Notes: generated by a model not told the origin, from the letters alone. A stretch of 64,000 nt of DNA from an uncultured Elusimicrobiales bacterium (GCA_934662565.1 CAKUKI010000001.1:310001-374000); one strand, 5' to 3'; numbered from the stretch's first letter, positions 40,693 to 50,800 are shown. Numbers and translations: made by a program.

Positions 40693-42804
40693 CTATTTCA
40701 GCAAGACTTTGCGGGATAAGCGCACTTTGCCGTTATTGTCAATTTCCACGCATTTTACTTCTACAATGTCGCCCAAGTGGAGGACATCTTCTACTTTGTT
40801 AATGCGTTTTTTGTCAATTTCGGAAATGTGCAGCAATCCGTCCTTGCCGGGCAAGATTTCCACAAACGCGCCGAAAGGCTGAATGGAAACTACTTTACCC
40901 TTATAGATTTTGTTGAGTTCCGGCTCCGCCGTAATGGCGTCCACTTCCGCTTTCGCTTGGTCTAAGCGGTCGCTGTTAGCGGCGGCAATGGTGACGGTAC
41001 CGTCCTCGGCAATATCAATTTTGGCTTGGGTGGCATCCGTAATGCGTTTAATGTTTTTGCCGCCGGGGCCAATGAGCGCGCCGATTTTATCCACAGGAAT
41101 GTGCATTTTGAAGATAATAGGCGCAAAGCGGGAGATGTTTTCTCTGGGGGCCGCGATGGTTTTTTCCATGTGGTCCATAATGAACATACGGCCGCGGGTG
41201 GCTTGGGCAATTGCTTGGCCCAAAACATCCAACGGAATACCGGTTTTCAGTTTAACGTCCATTTGGAACGCGGTAATACCCTTGCGGGAACCCGTCAGTT
41301 TGAAGTCCATATCGCCCAAGTGGTCTTCCAAGCCCATAATATCGGAAAGCACTACAAATTTGTCCCCTTCCGAAATAGCACCCATGGCAATACCGGAGCA
41401 GGCCGATTTCATCGGCACGCCGGCATCAAACAACGCCAAGGAACCGCCGCAAACGCTAGCCATGGAAGAAGAACCGTTAGATTCGGTAATGTCGGACACT
41501 ACACGAATGGTGTACGGGAAGGCTTCTTCGCTGGGCAGCAAGGGCAGTAAAGCGCGGCGGGCTAATTCACCGTGGCCGATTTCGCGGCGGCCCGGAGAGC
41601 GGTCCGGCTTGCATTCACCCGTAGCAAAACCGGGGAAGTTGTAATGCAGCATAAAGCGTTCATAGGTGGTATCGTCCAACCCTTCCACCATTTGTTGGTC
41701 GTCCGGCGTGCCCAACGTGGCAGACGCCAAAGATTGCGTTTGCCCGCGGGTAAACAACGCGGAACCGTGCGCACGCGGCAAGAAGCCCACCATGGAGCTT
41801 AACGGGCGGATTTCGTCCGGCTTGCGGCCGTCCACACGCACGCCTTCGTGCAAGACCATAGCGCGGGATTCTTCATACATAATGTTTTCCAGCGCAATAC
41901 CCGCATACATGGCGGCATTGTCACCATAAGTGGGGGTTAATTCTTCGGTAAAGGACGCTTTTAATTGGGCCACCTGCGTATCGCGCGTTTGTTTATCGGA
42001 AAACGCATGCAGGATTTGTTTGGCCGTTTCGCGGAATTTGCCGTTGGCCAGTTCCGCCACTTCTTGCGGGAGCTTTTCAACGACGTATTCAAATTTGGGT
42101 TTACCGGCCAATTCACGCAGTTTTAACTGCACGGCGCACATTTTGTCAATTTCCGGCTTAGCAGCTTGCATAGCCTGAATAATGGCGCTTTCTTCCACTT
42201 CTTTCGCGCCACCTTCCACCATTAATAAACCTTGGGCGGAACCGGCAATAACCAAGTCCATATCGCAAGATTCTTCTTGTTCTTTGGTGGGGTTGATGAC
42301 AAACTGGCCGTTAATGCGGCCTACGCGCACAGCGGCAACCGGTTCGTTAAACGGAATGGAGGAAATAACCAAAGCGGCGGAAGACGCGAGTACGGACAAA
42401 ACATCCGCGTCGTGTTTATCGTCGCTGGAAATAACCATAGCCGTCACGTTAGTTTCGCAAGCGAAACCTTCCGGAAAAATCGGGCGCAGGGTGCGGTCAA
42501 TAATGCGGGAAGAAAGGGTTTCTTTCTTGCTGGCGCGGCCTTCGCGCTTAAAGAAACCGCCCGGAATTTTACCGGCCGCGTAGGTTCTTTCTTTATAGTT
42601 GACCGTCAGGGGCATAAAGTCGGAAATACCGGGCTTTTGCTCCTTGGTGCAAACCGCGGTGGCCAGCACCATGGTTTCACCCAAGGTGGCCACGACGGCA
42701 CCGTCGGACTGTTTGGCTACCAAACCCGTTTGCAGGGTAATTTTTTGGCCGCCAATTTCCACATCCACGGTTTGAATATCAAACTTATGGTTGAAATTTT
42801 GCAT
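40693..42804 (-). CDS. pnp: Polyribonucleotide nucleotidyltransferase (PNPase)
   Basis: 703 aa, full length. Two RNase PH domains separated by a helical linker (ELNPTYG-like ELTPTYGDNAAMYAG before LHEGVRVDGRKPDEIRPL), then a KH domain (VDKIGALIGPGGKNIKRITD) and an S1 domain (GKVVSIQPFGAFVEILPGKD). The active-site motifs TRGQTQSLASATLG and the GDMDFKLTGS segment are intact. It degrades RNA 3'-5' phosphorolytically and is the core of the degradosome. Downstream of rpsO with a 6-bp gap, the usual arrangement. Confidence 0.98.
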   Translation of the reverse strand: MQNFNHKFDIQTVDVEIGGQKITLQTGLVAKQSDGAVVATLGETMVLATAVCTKEQKPGISDFMPLTVNYKERTYAAGKIPGGFFKREGRASKKETLSSRIIDRTLRPIFPEGFACETNVTAMVISSDDKHDADVLSVLASSAALVISSIPFNEPVAAVRVGRINGQFVINPTKEQEESCDMDLVIAGSAQGLLMVEGGAKEVEESAIIQAMQAAKPEIDKMCAVQLKLRELAGKPKFEYVVEKLPQEVAELANGKFRETAKQILHAFSDKQTRDTQVAQLKASFTEELTPTYGDNAAMYAGIALENIMYEESRAMVLHEGVRVDGRKPDEIRPLSSMVGFLPRAHGSALFTRGQTQSLASATLGTPDDQQMVEGLDDTTYERFMLHYNFPGFATGECKPDRSPGRREIGHGELARRALLPLLPSEEAFPYTIRVVSDITESNGSSSMASVCGGSLALFDAGVPMKSACSGIAMGAISEGDKFVVLSDIMGLEDHLGDMDFKLTGSRKGITAFQMDVKLKTGIPLDVLGQAIAQATRGRMFIMDHMEKTIAAPRENISRFAPIIFKMHIPVDKIGALIGPGGKNIKRITDATQAKIDIAEDGTVTIAAANSDRLDQAKAEVDAITAEPELNKIYKGKVVSIQPFGAFVEILPGKDGLLHISEIDKKRINKVEDVLHLGDIVEVKCVEIDNNGKVRLSRKVLLK

Positions 42805-42810
42805 GAGAGA

Positions 42811-43080
42811 TTATTTCCTCAATTTAAGTTCTTTGGTCACTTGAGTATATTTTTCAAAGTCAGATTTCTTCAAATAAGCGAGCAAGCGTTTGCGTTGGCC
42901 CACCAATTTGTTTAAGCCTCTTTCACCCGCAAAGTCTTTCGGGTTGGCTTTCAAGTGGTTGGAAATATATTGGATGCGTTCCGTAATAAGCGCAATTTGC
43001 ACGGCGGCAGAGCCGGTATCGTTGGCGCTGGTTTGGAATTTGCTGATGATGTCTTTTCTGTCTTGCATGGAAAGTACCAT
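42811..43080 (-). CDS. rpsO: Ribosomal protein S15
   Basis: 89 aa, aligning end to end with E. coli S15. The start ATG at 43080 is chosen for length; the reading frame extends four codons further to a GTG. Conserved rRNA-binding segments are ANDTGSAAVQIALITERI, LKANPKDFAGERGLNKLVGQ and RKRLLAYLKKSD. It binds the 16S central domain and, in several phyla, its own leader. Cotranscribed with pnp. Confidence 0.97.
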   Translation of the reverse strand: MVLSMQDRKDIISKFQTSANDTGSAAVQIALITERIQYISNHLKANPKDFAGERGLNKLVGQRKRLLAYLKKSDFEKYTQVTKELKLRK

Positions 43081-43203
43081 TTTTTTGTACACTTAGGCCG
43101 TTTGCTGCACAACCAAGCACTCTTTATCCGAAGGAGTACCGAGCCGGAGTAAGGGCCTTCTCCTATTTTTAATTTATACTTACTAAAGTACAGTTTAATT
43201 ATA
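43081..43203 (-). promoter_or_regulatory. rpsO promoter and structured leader, candidate S15 autoregulatory site
   Basis: The extended -10 TGC-TATAAT is at 43206-43198, giving a leader of about 110 nt. A stem AGGCC (43158-43154) / GGCCT (43099-43095) closes a region with inner pairs CCG/CGG and ACTC/GAGT around TCCTTCGGA. S15 leaders that repress their own translation have comparable size. The assignment is by position and fold only. Confidence 0.5.
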
Positions 43204-43229
43204 GCAAATTGATTTGTATTTGGGAAACC

Positions 43230-43637
43230 CTATAACTGGTTTTCTTTGGGGGCGGGGCCGTATTTGTTGGGTTCAACGGAGCCTTCTTCCTGCGATAGCC
43301 GCAGAAAAAAAGAGGTACTGCGGGAAGCCATACTGAGAATTGCGCTAAAAGCCCCAATCTCTAAATCGTGCCCCCGACGGATAATAGCCATCAGGAAAGC
43401 CACTATCAGTATAATCCCCCCCAAATACAGGTAGGGCAGTGTGCAGATTAACAATTTAGACAAAATTAAGGGATAGTAATGACTTAACCCCAAAAATACC
43501 CCCACCAATCCTACCCCGCAAATAACGCAAGTTATAATAAAATACTGATAAGTCTTACGGCTTGTCCGGCCGAACGGACACCAAAAAAGGATAAGACATT
43601 TAAGAGTGGATTTGAAACCGTCTAAAATAATTTGCAT
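43230..43637 (-). CDS. DUF805 membrane protein, paralogue 1
   Basis: 135 aa from the ATG at 43637; codons upstream of it belong to the duplicated promoter. DUF805 hallmarks: an N-terminal CPFGRTSRKTYQYF (GRxSRKxYW-like), two to three transmembrane helices, the RRGHDL motif, and the C-terminal NKYGPAPKEN (PNxYGP-like). DUF805 proteins are small inner-membrane proteins of unknown function. The minus-strand -10 TACAAT (43649-43644, preceded by TGC) is 6 nt from the ATG. First of three tandem copies. Confidence 0.85.
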   Translation of the reverse strand: MQIILDGFKSTLKCLILFWCPFGRTSRKTYQYFIITCVICGVGLVGVFLGLSHYYPLILSKLLICTLPYLYLGGIILIVAFLMAIIRRGHDLEIGAFSAILSMASRSTSFFLRLSQEEGSVEPNKYGPAPKENQL

Positions 43638-43708
43638 AATCTTATTGTAGCAAAATAAACCGTCAAACACAGATGAACCGCGACCCATTATTTGGGCGTT
43701 GAAAAACC

Positions 43709-44128
43709 TTACAGGTTTTCTTTGGGGGCGGGGCCGTATTCGTTGGGTAAAGGGGAGCCTTCCTGCCCCATTAACTGCTGGTAGTAAAACTGCCAGTTGC
43801 TACCTTTCCAATAATTAAAAGTGCGCCGCAGGGTAGCAAATCCACTATATCCCAAATCGTGCCCGCGGCGTACCTGCAGGGTCCACGACCCCACAAACAT
43901 TACGGCACACACGCTGTACAGGGCAACTTGGTATTCATTTATCAACGCCAACGCCTGCTCCAACTTATGGGGTGGCAAGCATAGCATAATGATAATAGCA
44001 GTAAAAGCCGCAAACGCCGGGGCCCGGTGGCTGTAAATGTACTCTTTACGGCTAGCACGGCCAAACGGACACCAAAAAAGGACGAGGCATTTAAGTGAGT
44101 ATTTTATACCATCTAAAATGATTTGCAT
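43709..44128 (-). CDS. DUF805 membrane protein, paralogue 2
   Basis: 139 aa from the ATG at 44128. It shares CPFGRASRKEYIYS, RRGHDLGYSGFATL and LPNEYGPAPKE with its neighbours. Its upstream DNA is nearly identical to that of paralogue 1 for about 40 bp, including the -10 TACAAT 6 nt before the ATG (44140-44135). The duplication therefore included the promoter. Function unknown. Confidence 0.85.
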   Translation of the reverse strand: MQIILDGIKYSLKCLVLFWCPFGRASRKEYIYSHRAPAFAAFTAIIIMLCLPPHKLEQALALINEYQVALYSVCAVMFVGSWTLQVRRGHDLGYSGFATLRRTFNYWKGSNWQFYYQQLMGQEGSPLPNEYGPAPKENL

Positions 44129-44199
44129 AACATTATTGTAGCAAAATAAACCGTCAAACACAGAAAAGCCGCAACCCATTATCCGGGCCTTGAAAAACC

Positions 44200-44619
44200 C
44201 TATAACTGGTTTTCTTTGGGGGCGGGGCCGTAATCATTAGGTAAATGGGAGCCTTCTTCATTAAATAACCGGCGGTTAAACTGCCAGCCTTTTAACATCA
44301 TACATTCGGACGAGCGCCACAACGTAGCAAACCAACTATATCCCAAATCATGCCCGCGGCGCACCAATACGCTGTGCGAAGCCAGCACCACCCACACACA
44401 ACCGCCAACCAGCACCCATTTATAAGTGTTTGCCAAAGTATTCCACAGGGCCGGATTGTGGGTAGGCAAATACTTAAACGCCCCCACCACCAGCACCGCC
44501 AAGGCCAGCGTGGTATTATTGTAATAAGTATATTCTTTGCGGCCGGCACGGCCAAAGGGATAAAAACACAAAAGCAGACACTTAAGCGTATAGAAAATGA
44601 TATTTGCTATAAATTGCAT
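44200..44619 (-). CDS. DUF805 membrane protein, paralogue 3
   Basis: 139 aa with YPFGRAGRKEYTYYN, RRGHDLGYSWFATLWR and LPNDYGPAPKEN. It is closest to paralogue 2 by eye. The -10 TGC-TATAAT (44635-44627) lies 7 nt before the ATG, again implying a leaderless mRNA. Function unknown. Confidence 0.85.
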   Translation of the reverse strand: MQFIANIIFYTLKCLLLCFYPFGRAGRKEYTYYNNTTLALAVLVVGAFKYLPTHNPALWNTLANTYKWVLVGGCVWVVLASHSVLVRRGHDLGYSWFATLWRSSECMMLKGWQFNRRLFNEEGSHLPNDYGPAPKENQL

Positions 44620-44660
44620 AGTTTTAATTATAGCAAAAACAAGCGGATTTTATTTATAAT

Positions 44661-44816
44661 TTACAGGGAAACCCCCAAGTGGAGCGCAATAAATTTGTCC
44701 ACATTTTCCAGCTCTAAATCAGCCAGCGTATGAAAATCACTAAACTCTTGGCTAATCCAAGCAAATTCTTTGCCGAGTTTGTCATCTAAAACGGTTTGAC
44801 GGATTTGCGTTTTCAT
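44661..44816 (-). CDS. Small acidic protein, 51 aa
   Basis: Reads MKTQIRQTVLDDKLGKEFAW.. to ..IALHLGVSL. A purine-rich GGGGGAAAG lies just before the ATG and TATA-like sequence lies 20-30 nt further up. Codon use fits neighbouring genes. It is net acidic and probably helical, without signal peptide or membrane segment. No family recognised. It could be an uncharacterised small regulator. Confidence 0.6.
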   Translation of the reverse strand: MKTQIRQTVLDDKLGKEFAWISQEFSDFHTLADLELENVDKFIALHLGVSL

Positions 44817-44933
44817 AGGCTTTCCCCCTTGTATAAATGTTGTTATATTTTATTGTAATAACTCCGACGGTGCCCCTCAAGGGCCGTTAGACCCAACCGC
44901 CACCCTTTTTAGGCCTAAGTGTTCCGCCTGTGG

Positions 44934-44956
44934 GGACCTATCCTTTTTATAGGTCC
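44934..44956. repeat. Hairpin GGACCTAT/ATAGGTCC upstream of hydE
   Basis: Perfect 8-bp stem (44934-44941, 44949-44956) with loop CCTTTTT. It ends 17 nt before the hydE -10. It could be a terminator remnant or an operator. Confidence 0.5.
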
Positions 44957-44987
44957 AAAAGGACCAAGTTTTGTATACTGTTTATAT

Positions 44988-46052
44988 ATGAGCGCTTTGG
45001 AAAAACTTATTTTGCAAGCCGAACAAACCCACTGCCTGACACGGGAACAATTAATTACTTTACTCACAAACCCGCAGGCCGACGCATTTTTATTTGCGGC
45101 GGCGGACCGCGTGCGTAAAGCCAACGTGGGGGATGGGGTTTACTTGCGGGGGCTAATAGAATTTTCCAACTATTGTAAAAACAACTGCTGTTATTGCGGT
45201 ATCCGGCGGGATAACACCCACGCGGAGCGCTACCGCTTAACCCCGCAGGAAATTTTACAAACGGCCCGTTTGGCCCAAACGCTGGGGTATAAAACCGTCG
45301 TGCTCCAATCTGGCGAAGACCCGTGGTTCACGACGGAAAAAATGTGCGAACTAATCCGCCATATCAAGCAATTAGGGTTGGTTATTACGTTAAGCATTGG
45401 CGAAAAAACACGCGAAGAATATGCCGCCTACCGCCAAGCCGGTGCGGACCGCTATTTACTGCGTATTGAAACTACCGACGCCAATTTGTATGAAAAGCTG
45501 GACCCCGCTATGAGCTGGCAGAACCGCGCGCGGTGTCTGCAAGACTTAAAAGAATTAGGCTACGAGGTCGGCTCCGGCTCGTTAGTGGGTTTGCCGGAGC
45601 AAACGGCGGAAAGTTTGGCGGATGATTTATTGTTTTTTAAGCAAATCCCCGTAGATATGGCGGGAATTGGGCCGTTTATCCCCCACCCGCAAACGCCGTT
45701 AAAGGGGGCCTCAACCGACGGTCATTTTACCTTATCCCTTAAAATGATGGCCCTGATGCGCCTTATTTTGCCGGACATTAACATCCCAGCCACTACCGCC
45801 ATGGAAACCTTACACCCGCAAGGGCGTATCATTGCTTTGCAAAGCGGAGCCAATGTAGTCATGCCCAACGTGACGGACATCCGCTGGCGCAAATACTACG
45901 CACTCTACCCCAACAAAGTTTGTCTGGGCGAAGATGCCACCCAATGCCGCGGGTGCATAGAAGGCAAAATAAACGCTATTGGGCGGCATATTGCCCACGC
46001 GCCCGGCTTTCATGGGGAATACCTCCAAATGCAGAAAAAATCCGCCCGTTAA
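44988..46052 (+). CDS. hydE: [FeFe]-hydrogenase maturase HydE (radical SAM)
   Basis: 354 aa. The start at 44988 follows TATACT (44974-44979) by 8 nt, so the mRNA is probably leaderless; codons upstream are untranslated. The radical SAM motif CKNNCCYCG carries C63, C67 and C70, in the context RGLIEFSNYCKNNCCYCGIR, which is diagnostic for HydE over BioB or PylB. The later VVLQSGED and LVGLPEQT segments also fit. HydE builds the dithiolate-containing diiron precursor of the H-cluster. hydF, hydG and the hydrogenase are not in the window. It implies hydrogen metabolism. Confidence 0.93.
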   Translation: MSALEKLILQAEQTHCLTREQLITLLTNPQADAFLFAAADRVRKANVGDGVYLRGLIEFSNYCKNNCCYCGIRRDNTHAERYRLTPQEILQTARLAQTLGYKTVVLQSGEDPWFTTEKMCELIRHIKQLGLVITLSIGEKTREEYAAYRQAGADRYLLRIETTDANLYEKLDPAMSWQNRARCLQDLKELGYEVGSGSLVGLPEQTAESLADDLLFFKQIPVDMAGIGPFIPHPQTPLKGASTDGHFTLSLKMMALMRLILPDINIPATTAMETLHPQGRIIALQSGANVVMPNVTDIRWRKYYALYPNKVCLGEDATQCRGCIEGKINAIGRHIAHAPGFHGEYLQMQKKSAR

Positions 46053-46066
46053 CAGGCGGATTTTTT
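46036..46066 (+). terminator. Terminator overlapping the hydE stop
   Basis: TCCGCC (46041-46046) pairs with GGCGGA (46055-46060), flanked by A6 and T6. The stop codon lies in the loop. Confidence 0.85.
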
Positions 46067-46078
46067 ATATATCATTTT

Positions 46079-46591
46079 TTACCAATTTTTGTATTTTTCT
46101 AAAAACCCGACCAAATGCGCATCATCCAACTGGTTCAGAGCCACGATTTCTTTGGTGCGCGGGTTTAAGATACACACGGCATTTTCTGCACAGCTTTTTA
46201 TAATTAAATGTTTTCCGGAATCATACTTAGCAGTCCACCCATGGCCCATAATATAAATTTTACGGCGGTAAACTTCTTTATATTCCGGTTGCTTTAATAA
46301 CTGCTTAAAAGTTTTCAACTGGGGTTTCTGCTCCTCTCCGGACAACAAAAAAACAACCGTCTTTTTATCCCCATACAACGGGCGGGCCCACGGGTCCGAC
46401 GAATTAGGCGAACGTTTATAAGTAATATCCGGTATTTTTTTCGGCTCCGGCAAGGAAGCATATTCGTTGGCATTTAACTGCCGTACTTTTACCGGCTCGG
46501 CCGGCAGTAAATCATCCGGAGTCCACCCCGTATATTTATAAATTTGCGTAAACATTAATACTACAAAAATAATTCCTAGGAATATCTTCAT
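46079..46591 (-). CDS. Membrane-anchored protein, possibly thioredoxin-like
   Basis: 170 aa. The N-terminal helix FLGIIFVVLMFTQIY acts as anchor or signal. The folded part reads KKTVVFLLSGEEQKPQLKTF, then VYRRKIYIMGHGW, SCAENAVCILNPRTKEIVAL and LVGFLEKYKNW. This alternates strand and helix like a thioredoxin fold, and two cysteines sit near the position of later beta strands, but there is no CxxC. Fold call is tentative. GGGAGAA lies before the ATG. It is convergent with hydE. Confidence 0.6.
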   Translation of the reverse strand: MKIFLGIIFVVLMFTQIYKYTGWTPDDLLPAEPVKVRQLNANEYASLPEPKKIPDITYKRSPNSSDPWARPLYGDKKTVVFLLSGEEQKPQLKTFKQLLKQPEYKEVYRRKIYIMGHGWTAKYDSGKHLIIKSCAENAVCILNPRTKEIVALNQLDDAHLVGFLEKYKNW

Positions 46592-46686
46592 ATTCAGCGT
46601 ATTCTCCCGTATTATATAGAACTATTATAACAAAAATCCGTCCGTGAGCCGCAGGCCCACAAAAAGCCGCTAGGCCTTTGAAATCT

Positions 46687-47898
46687 CTAATTTTTGTTCC
46701 ATGTAGTGTCAGAGGAGCGGGCCAAGCCTAATAAAATCAGGCCGATTACATTTAAGCTTAGCAACCACGCAAAACCGCTGGCCGCCCCGTGCTTATCCAT
46801 CCAACCGCCCACACCATAGGAAAGCAGTGCCTGAAAACCGATAGATACCGCCATTAACAGTGATAAACTCCGCCCTAAATAAGCGGGTTCCACATTCTTC
46901 ATAAAAAGGGTGTTTAGTAAAATGCGCAGTTGCGCTAGGCCAATGCCCAAGGCAAATACCATGCCGTAAAAAAGCCCTGTATGGCGCCCGAACCACAAAA
47001 TGCCCAAACAAAGCATTACTCCGCCAAATAGCCCCAACAAAATCCGGCCGCGCAACCGCTCGCACCGCGTACCCAACAGGCCGGCTAACAACGCCCCCGC
47101 GGCAAACCACATATCCCCTAGGCCGTAAGTAAGCGCATCTTGGCCTAAACTTTGCTCCACATAACCGGGGATTACCGTATTGGAGGCCGAAATAATAACA
47201 GTAGGAATAAAGGCCAAGAGGCCGTAAAGCAAGCAGGTTTTATGCCGGACCAAATACACCCACCCCGCGCGTAATTCTTGAGCAAAAGGGGCGGAATGTT
47301 GCCCCGTGCTATTCATTAAAATAGGCCATTTAGCAAGCAACAAGGCGGCGGACAAACAAAGCGCGCCCGCTAATCCCATTAACCAGCTAAACCCCCAAAA
47401 ACGGTATAAGACACCGGTTAGCAAGGCCGCCCCCATGGCCCCGATTTGCAAGGTAATTTCCAGCACGGCATTCCCCCGCGTAAAGGAAGTATTGTTCCAA
47501 ATAGAAGCCACCGCCCGCCGCGCCACCACACTAAACAGTACCATCAGCGGCATATTAAATACGGCTAATGCGTAAATAAGCCAACGCGGCGGCATTTGAA
47601 AATAACTTAAAACTGCCGTCAGGAAGAAAATACCCGTCTGCCCCCCACAACAAAAGCGGAACAGGGTTAGCGGAGCGTATTTATCCATAACGGCACCGGC
47701 AACCGCCAACGTAATAAAGGCGCTAATAAGTGAAACAGCGCCATACAAACCTAACAGTTGGTTGCTGCCGGTGGCGGCAATAATAAACCACCCCACGCCT
47801 ACCACGCCGATATTAAAACCAATACCGGCCAGCACATTTACCGCAAAAAACAAGCGAGCCGTAGAAAAAGCGGAAGAAAAAAAGGAATTATTTTTCAT
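46687..47898 (-). CDS. MFS transporter, likely exporter of the peptide product
   Basis: 403 aa with twelve predicted transmembrane helices. The loop after helix 2 reads GAVMDKYAPL, matching the MFS A motif, and the second half repeats it in GLLGTRCERLRGRI. It is most like the drug/siderophore exporters of the MFS_3/EntS group. The ATG overlaps the synthetase stop by 4 bp (ATGA), so it is coexpressed with the peptide synthetase and probably exports its product. Confidence 0.85.
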   Translation of the reverse strand: MKNNSFFSSAFSTARLFFAVNVLAGIGFNIGVVGVGWFIIAATGSNQLLGLYGAVSLISAFITLAVAGAVMDKYAPLTLFRFCCGGQTGIFFLTAVLSYFQMPPRWLIYALAVFNMPLMVLFSVVARRAVASIWNNTSFTRGNAVLEITLQIGAMGAALLTGVLYRFWGFSWLMGLAGALCLSAALLLAKWPILMNSTGQHSAPFAQELRAGWVYLVRHKTCLLYGLLAFIPTVIISASNTVIPGYVEQSLGQDALTYGLGDMWFAAGALLAGLLGTRCERLRGRILLGLFGGVMLCLGILWFGRHTGLFYGMVFALGIGLAQLRILLNTLFMKNVEPAYLGRSLSLLMAVSIGFQALLSYGVGGWMDKHGAASGFAWLLSLNVIGLILLGLARSSDTTWNKN

Positions 47899-50800
47899 TT
47901 CTTTTTAGGCTCTCGGCGGGGGCTGAAAATTTCTTCCGCAATACGCACTAGAGCATTGCCCCTCAACATATAGTTATGTATGGAGTGGATAGGGCAGAGC
48001 GTGATTTCTTTAACGTATTTGTCAAAGCCGTTTTTCGGCTCGTCGCGGTGGAAAATTTGAAACTTGCGCATCTGCTGGGCCAGTTTTTTATCCACGTCTT
48101 TAGGCGGCACTTCCAAACGCATGGCCTTAAAAATAGTCACAGGGCCTGCGTATGGGCTGGGGGTATAATCAAACATATCTTCCAACACATTTTTGTTGTT
48201 TTCTATCAGTTTATCCATAAAACCCAGCTTTTTGAAACGCAAAAACAGCGGGTCATTATTCAAATACCCTTGAAAGAAAGAAGTATCCAGTAATTGGCGG
48301 GTGAGTGCTTTTTCACTTTCCGAATGGTTGATAATCGGGTCCAGCAAAAAGACTTGTTCCACCTTTTTACCTTGCGCGCGCAATAATACCGCCATTTCAT
48401 ACGCTACCACCGCGCCGAAAGACCAGCCGCCCAAAATGTACGGCCCCGTGGCATTGACTTGGCTGATATACTGCACATAGCGCTTGGCCAAATTTTTAAT
48501 ACCGCGGATGGGAGGCTCGCTACTAAATATATTATGCGGCTCCACGGCGTAAAAAGGCTGGTCTTGGGGGAGTTTTTTAACCAAAGGCACATAGGCCTCG
48601 GCACCGGTATTGGCGGTATGCACAAAAAACATAGGCGTTTTGGTGCCGCTTTCGTTAAACGCATACACCATGGAAAAGCGGTTTTGCTTTTCCAAATAGG
48701 CGGCCTGTGCTTTTAGCGCGGGATACTTAAAAATAGTGGCCGGAGGCATACTTTCTTTGAACGCTTCCCGCACGCGGAAAGATAATTCCGTTGCGCGTAG
48801 GGAAGTCCCCCCGATATCAAAAAAGTTATCATCCCGACTAATCGTTTCCGGCTTAATATCCAAAATATCGCCCCAAATAAGTGCAAGCTCCTTTTCCACC
48901 CTACTTTCCGGCGCCACATAGGCGCGTTTAGCCACATAGGCTTGCGATACGTTGGGCAGCGCCGCGCGGTTTACTTTACCGTTGGGGTTGAGCGGAATAG
49001 ACGCAATTTGCACAATAAACTCCGGCACCATGTACGGGGGCAAAGCGTCTTCAATAAAGCGTTTGAGGCCTTGCGTATCCAGTTTTTCGCCGGATACCAC
49101 ATAAGCCGCCACATGCTTGCCGCCGTTTTTATCTTCCTGCACCACGACGGTGCAATCTTTCAGGAGCGGATGTTTGCGTAATCGGGTTTCAATTTCGCTT
49201 AATTCAATTCTAAACCCGCGCACTTTTACCTGATGGTCCCGCCGGCCTAAAAAGTCAATATTTCCGACGGATGTAAAGCGCGCCACGTCCCCCGTTTTAT
49301 ACATGCGTTCATAGCCTTCTTCTTGGCAGAACGGGTTTTGCACAAAACGCTCGGCGGTGAGCTGCGGTAAGTTTAAGTACCCTTTAGCCACTTGCGGGCC
49401 GGCAATGCAAAGCTCCCCGTACGTTCCCGAAGGGCACAACCGGCCGGATTTATCCACCATATAAATATCCGCATTGTATATGGGTTTGCCCAGCGGAATA
49501 CGCGGGTACAATTTATCCACCTTAAAAAAGCTGGCATATACCGTACATTCCGTCGGTCCGTACGCATTATAAAGCACATAGTTGGCCGGCGGCGTAAGCG
49601 GGGTTAAGGTTTCCCCCCCTACAATTAACTGGCGCAAAGAGTGGTTTTTAATGCCCGTGGCAAACTGGCGGCCCAGTTGGGTGGTCATAATCAGGCGCGT
49701 GATATGCTCTTTTTCAAAATAATCGTTTAGGGCATGCAAGTCGGAACGGGTGTCCTCGTCCACAATATACAAACAGGCCCCCGCCGCCAAAGTGGGGTAC
49801 CAATCCCCTAAACAAGCATCAAAGCCAAAACCGGCGCAACTGGCGGTATGGTCTTGGGCAGTGACGGCAAAATATTGCTGGGTTTCCAAACAAAGTACTT
49901 GGATATTTTTATGCGTAAGCAATACCCCTTTGGGGTTTCCGGTCGTGCCGGAAGTATAAAGCACCACAAAAATATCTTCCGGCTTGGGGGCGGCAAGCGC
50001 CGTCTGTAAAGTGGGTTTATCCGCCAATTGCCGGATTTCTCGCGTAGTAATTACCTTGCCGCGGTAATTTGGCACCAAAGGCAGTAAGGCTTCGTCGGCA
50101 ATTAACACGGCTGTTTGGGTGTCTTGCAAAATATATTCCAAGCGCGCGGACGGGTGCGCCTCGTCCAGCGGTACATACGCGGCGCCGGCTTTTACCACGC
50201 CTAACGCGCATACCGGCATTAGTTCGCTGCGTTTAATTAATACAGACACATATTTGCCACGCTCCACGCCCTGTTTTTGTAATAGTGCGGCAATTTGGCT
50301 GCTCCATGCATCCAGTTGGAGGTAGGAAATACGGTTTTGGTGATACACGACGGCGTAGTCGTTTTTACCCTGTTGGCGCTGCTCTTGGCAACGGCGGGCA
50401 AAAACGTCCAAAAAAGTTTCTTGCAACGGCCACGCAACCCGCTTTCCCACAAAATTTTTAAGCAAAACGGCCTTTTGCTTGGCGGGCAAATCCATAATAT
50501 CGGCTAATGGTTTTTGCTCCGGCGCGGGAGCGGTCATTTCCTCTATTACTTTTTCAAACAAATCCAAAATACCGTTGATAATGGCTTGTTTGTATAATTG
50601 GTCCGAATAGGAAATAGACACGCTCATGCTGGACACGCTGCGCACCATTTCAAACTGTAAATCAATTTGCGTAGCCTGCCACATTTGGATAGAGCTGATT
50701 TTTAGTCCGGCCGTTTCATACGGGCGGATTTCCCCGCGGTAATTGACAATCACGTCAAACACCGGCTTGCGCGAAAGATTACGCTTGGGGGCCAATAACG

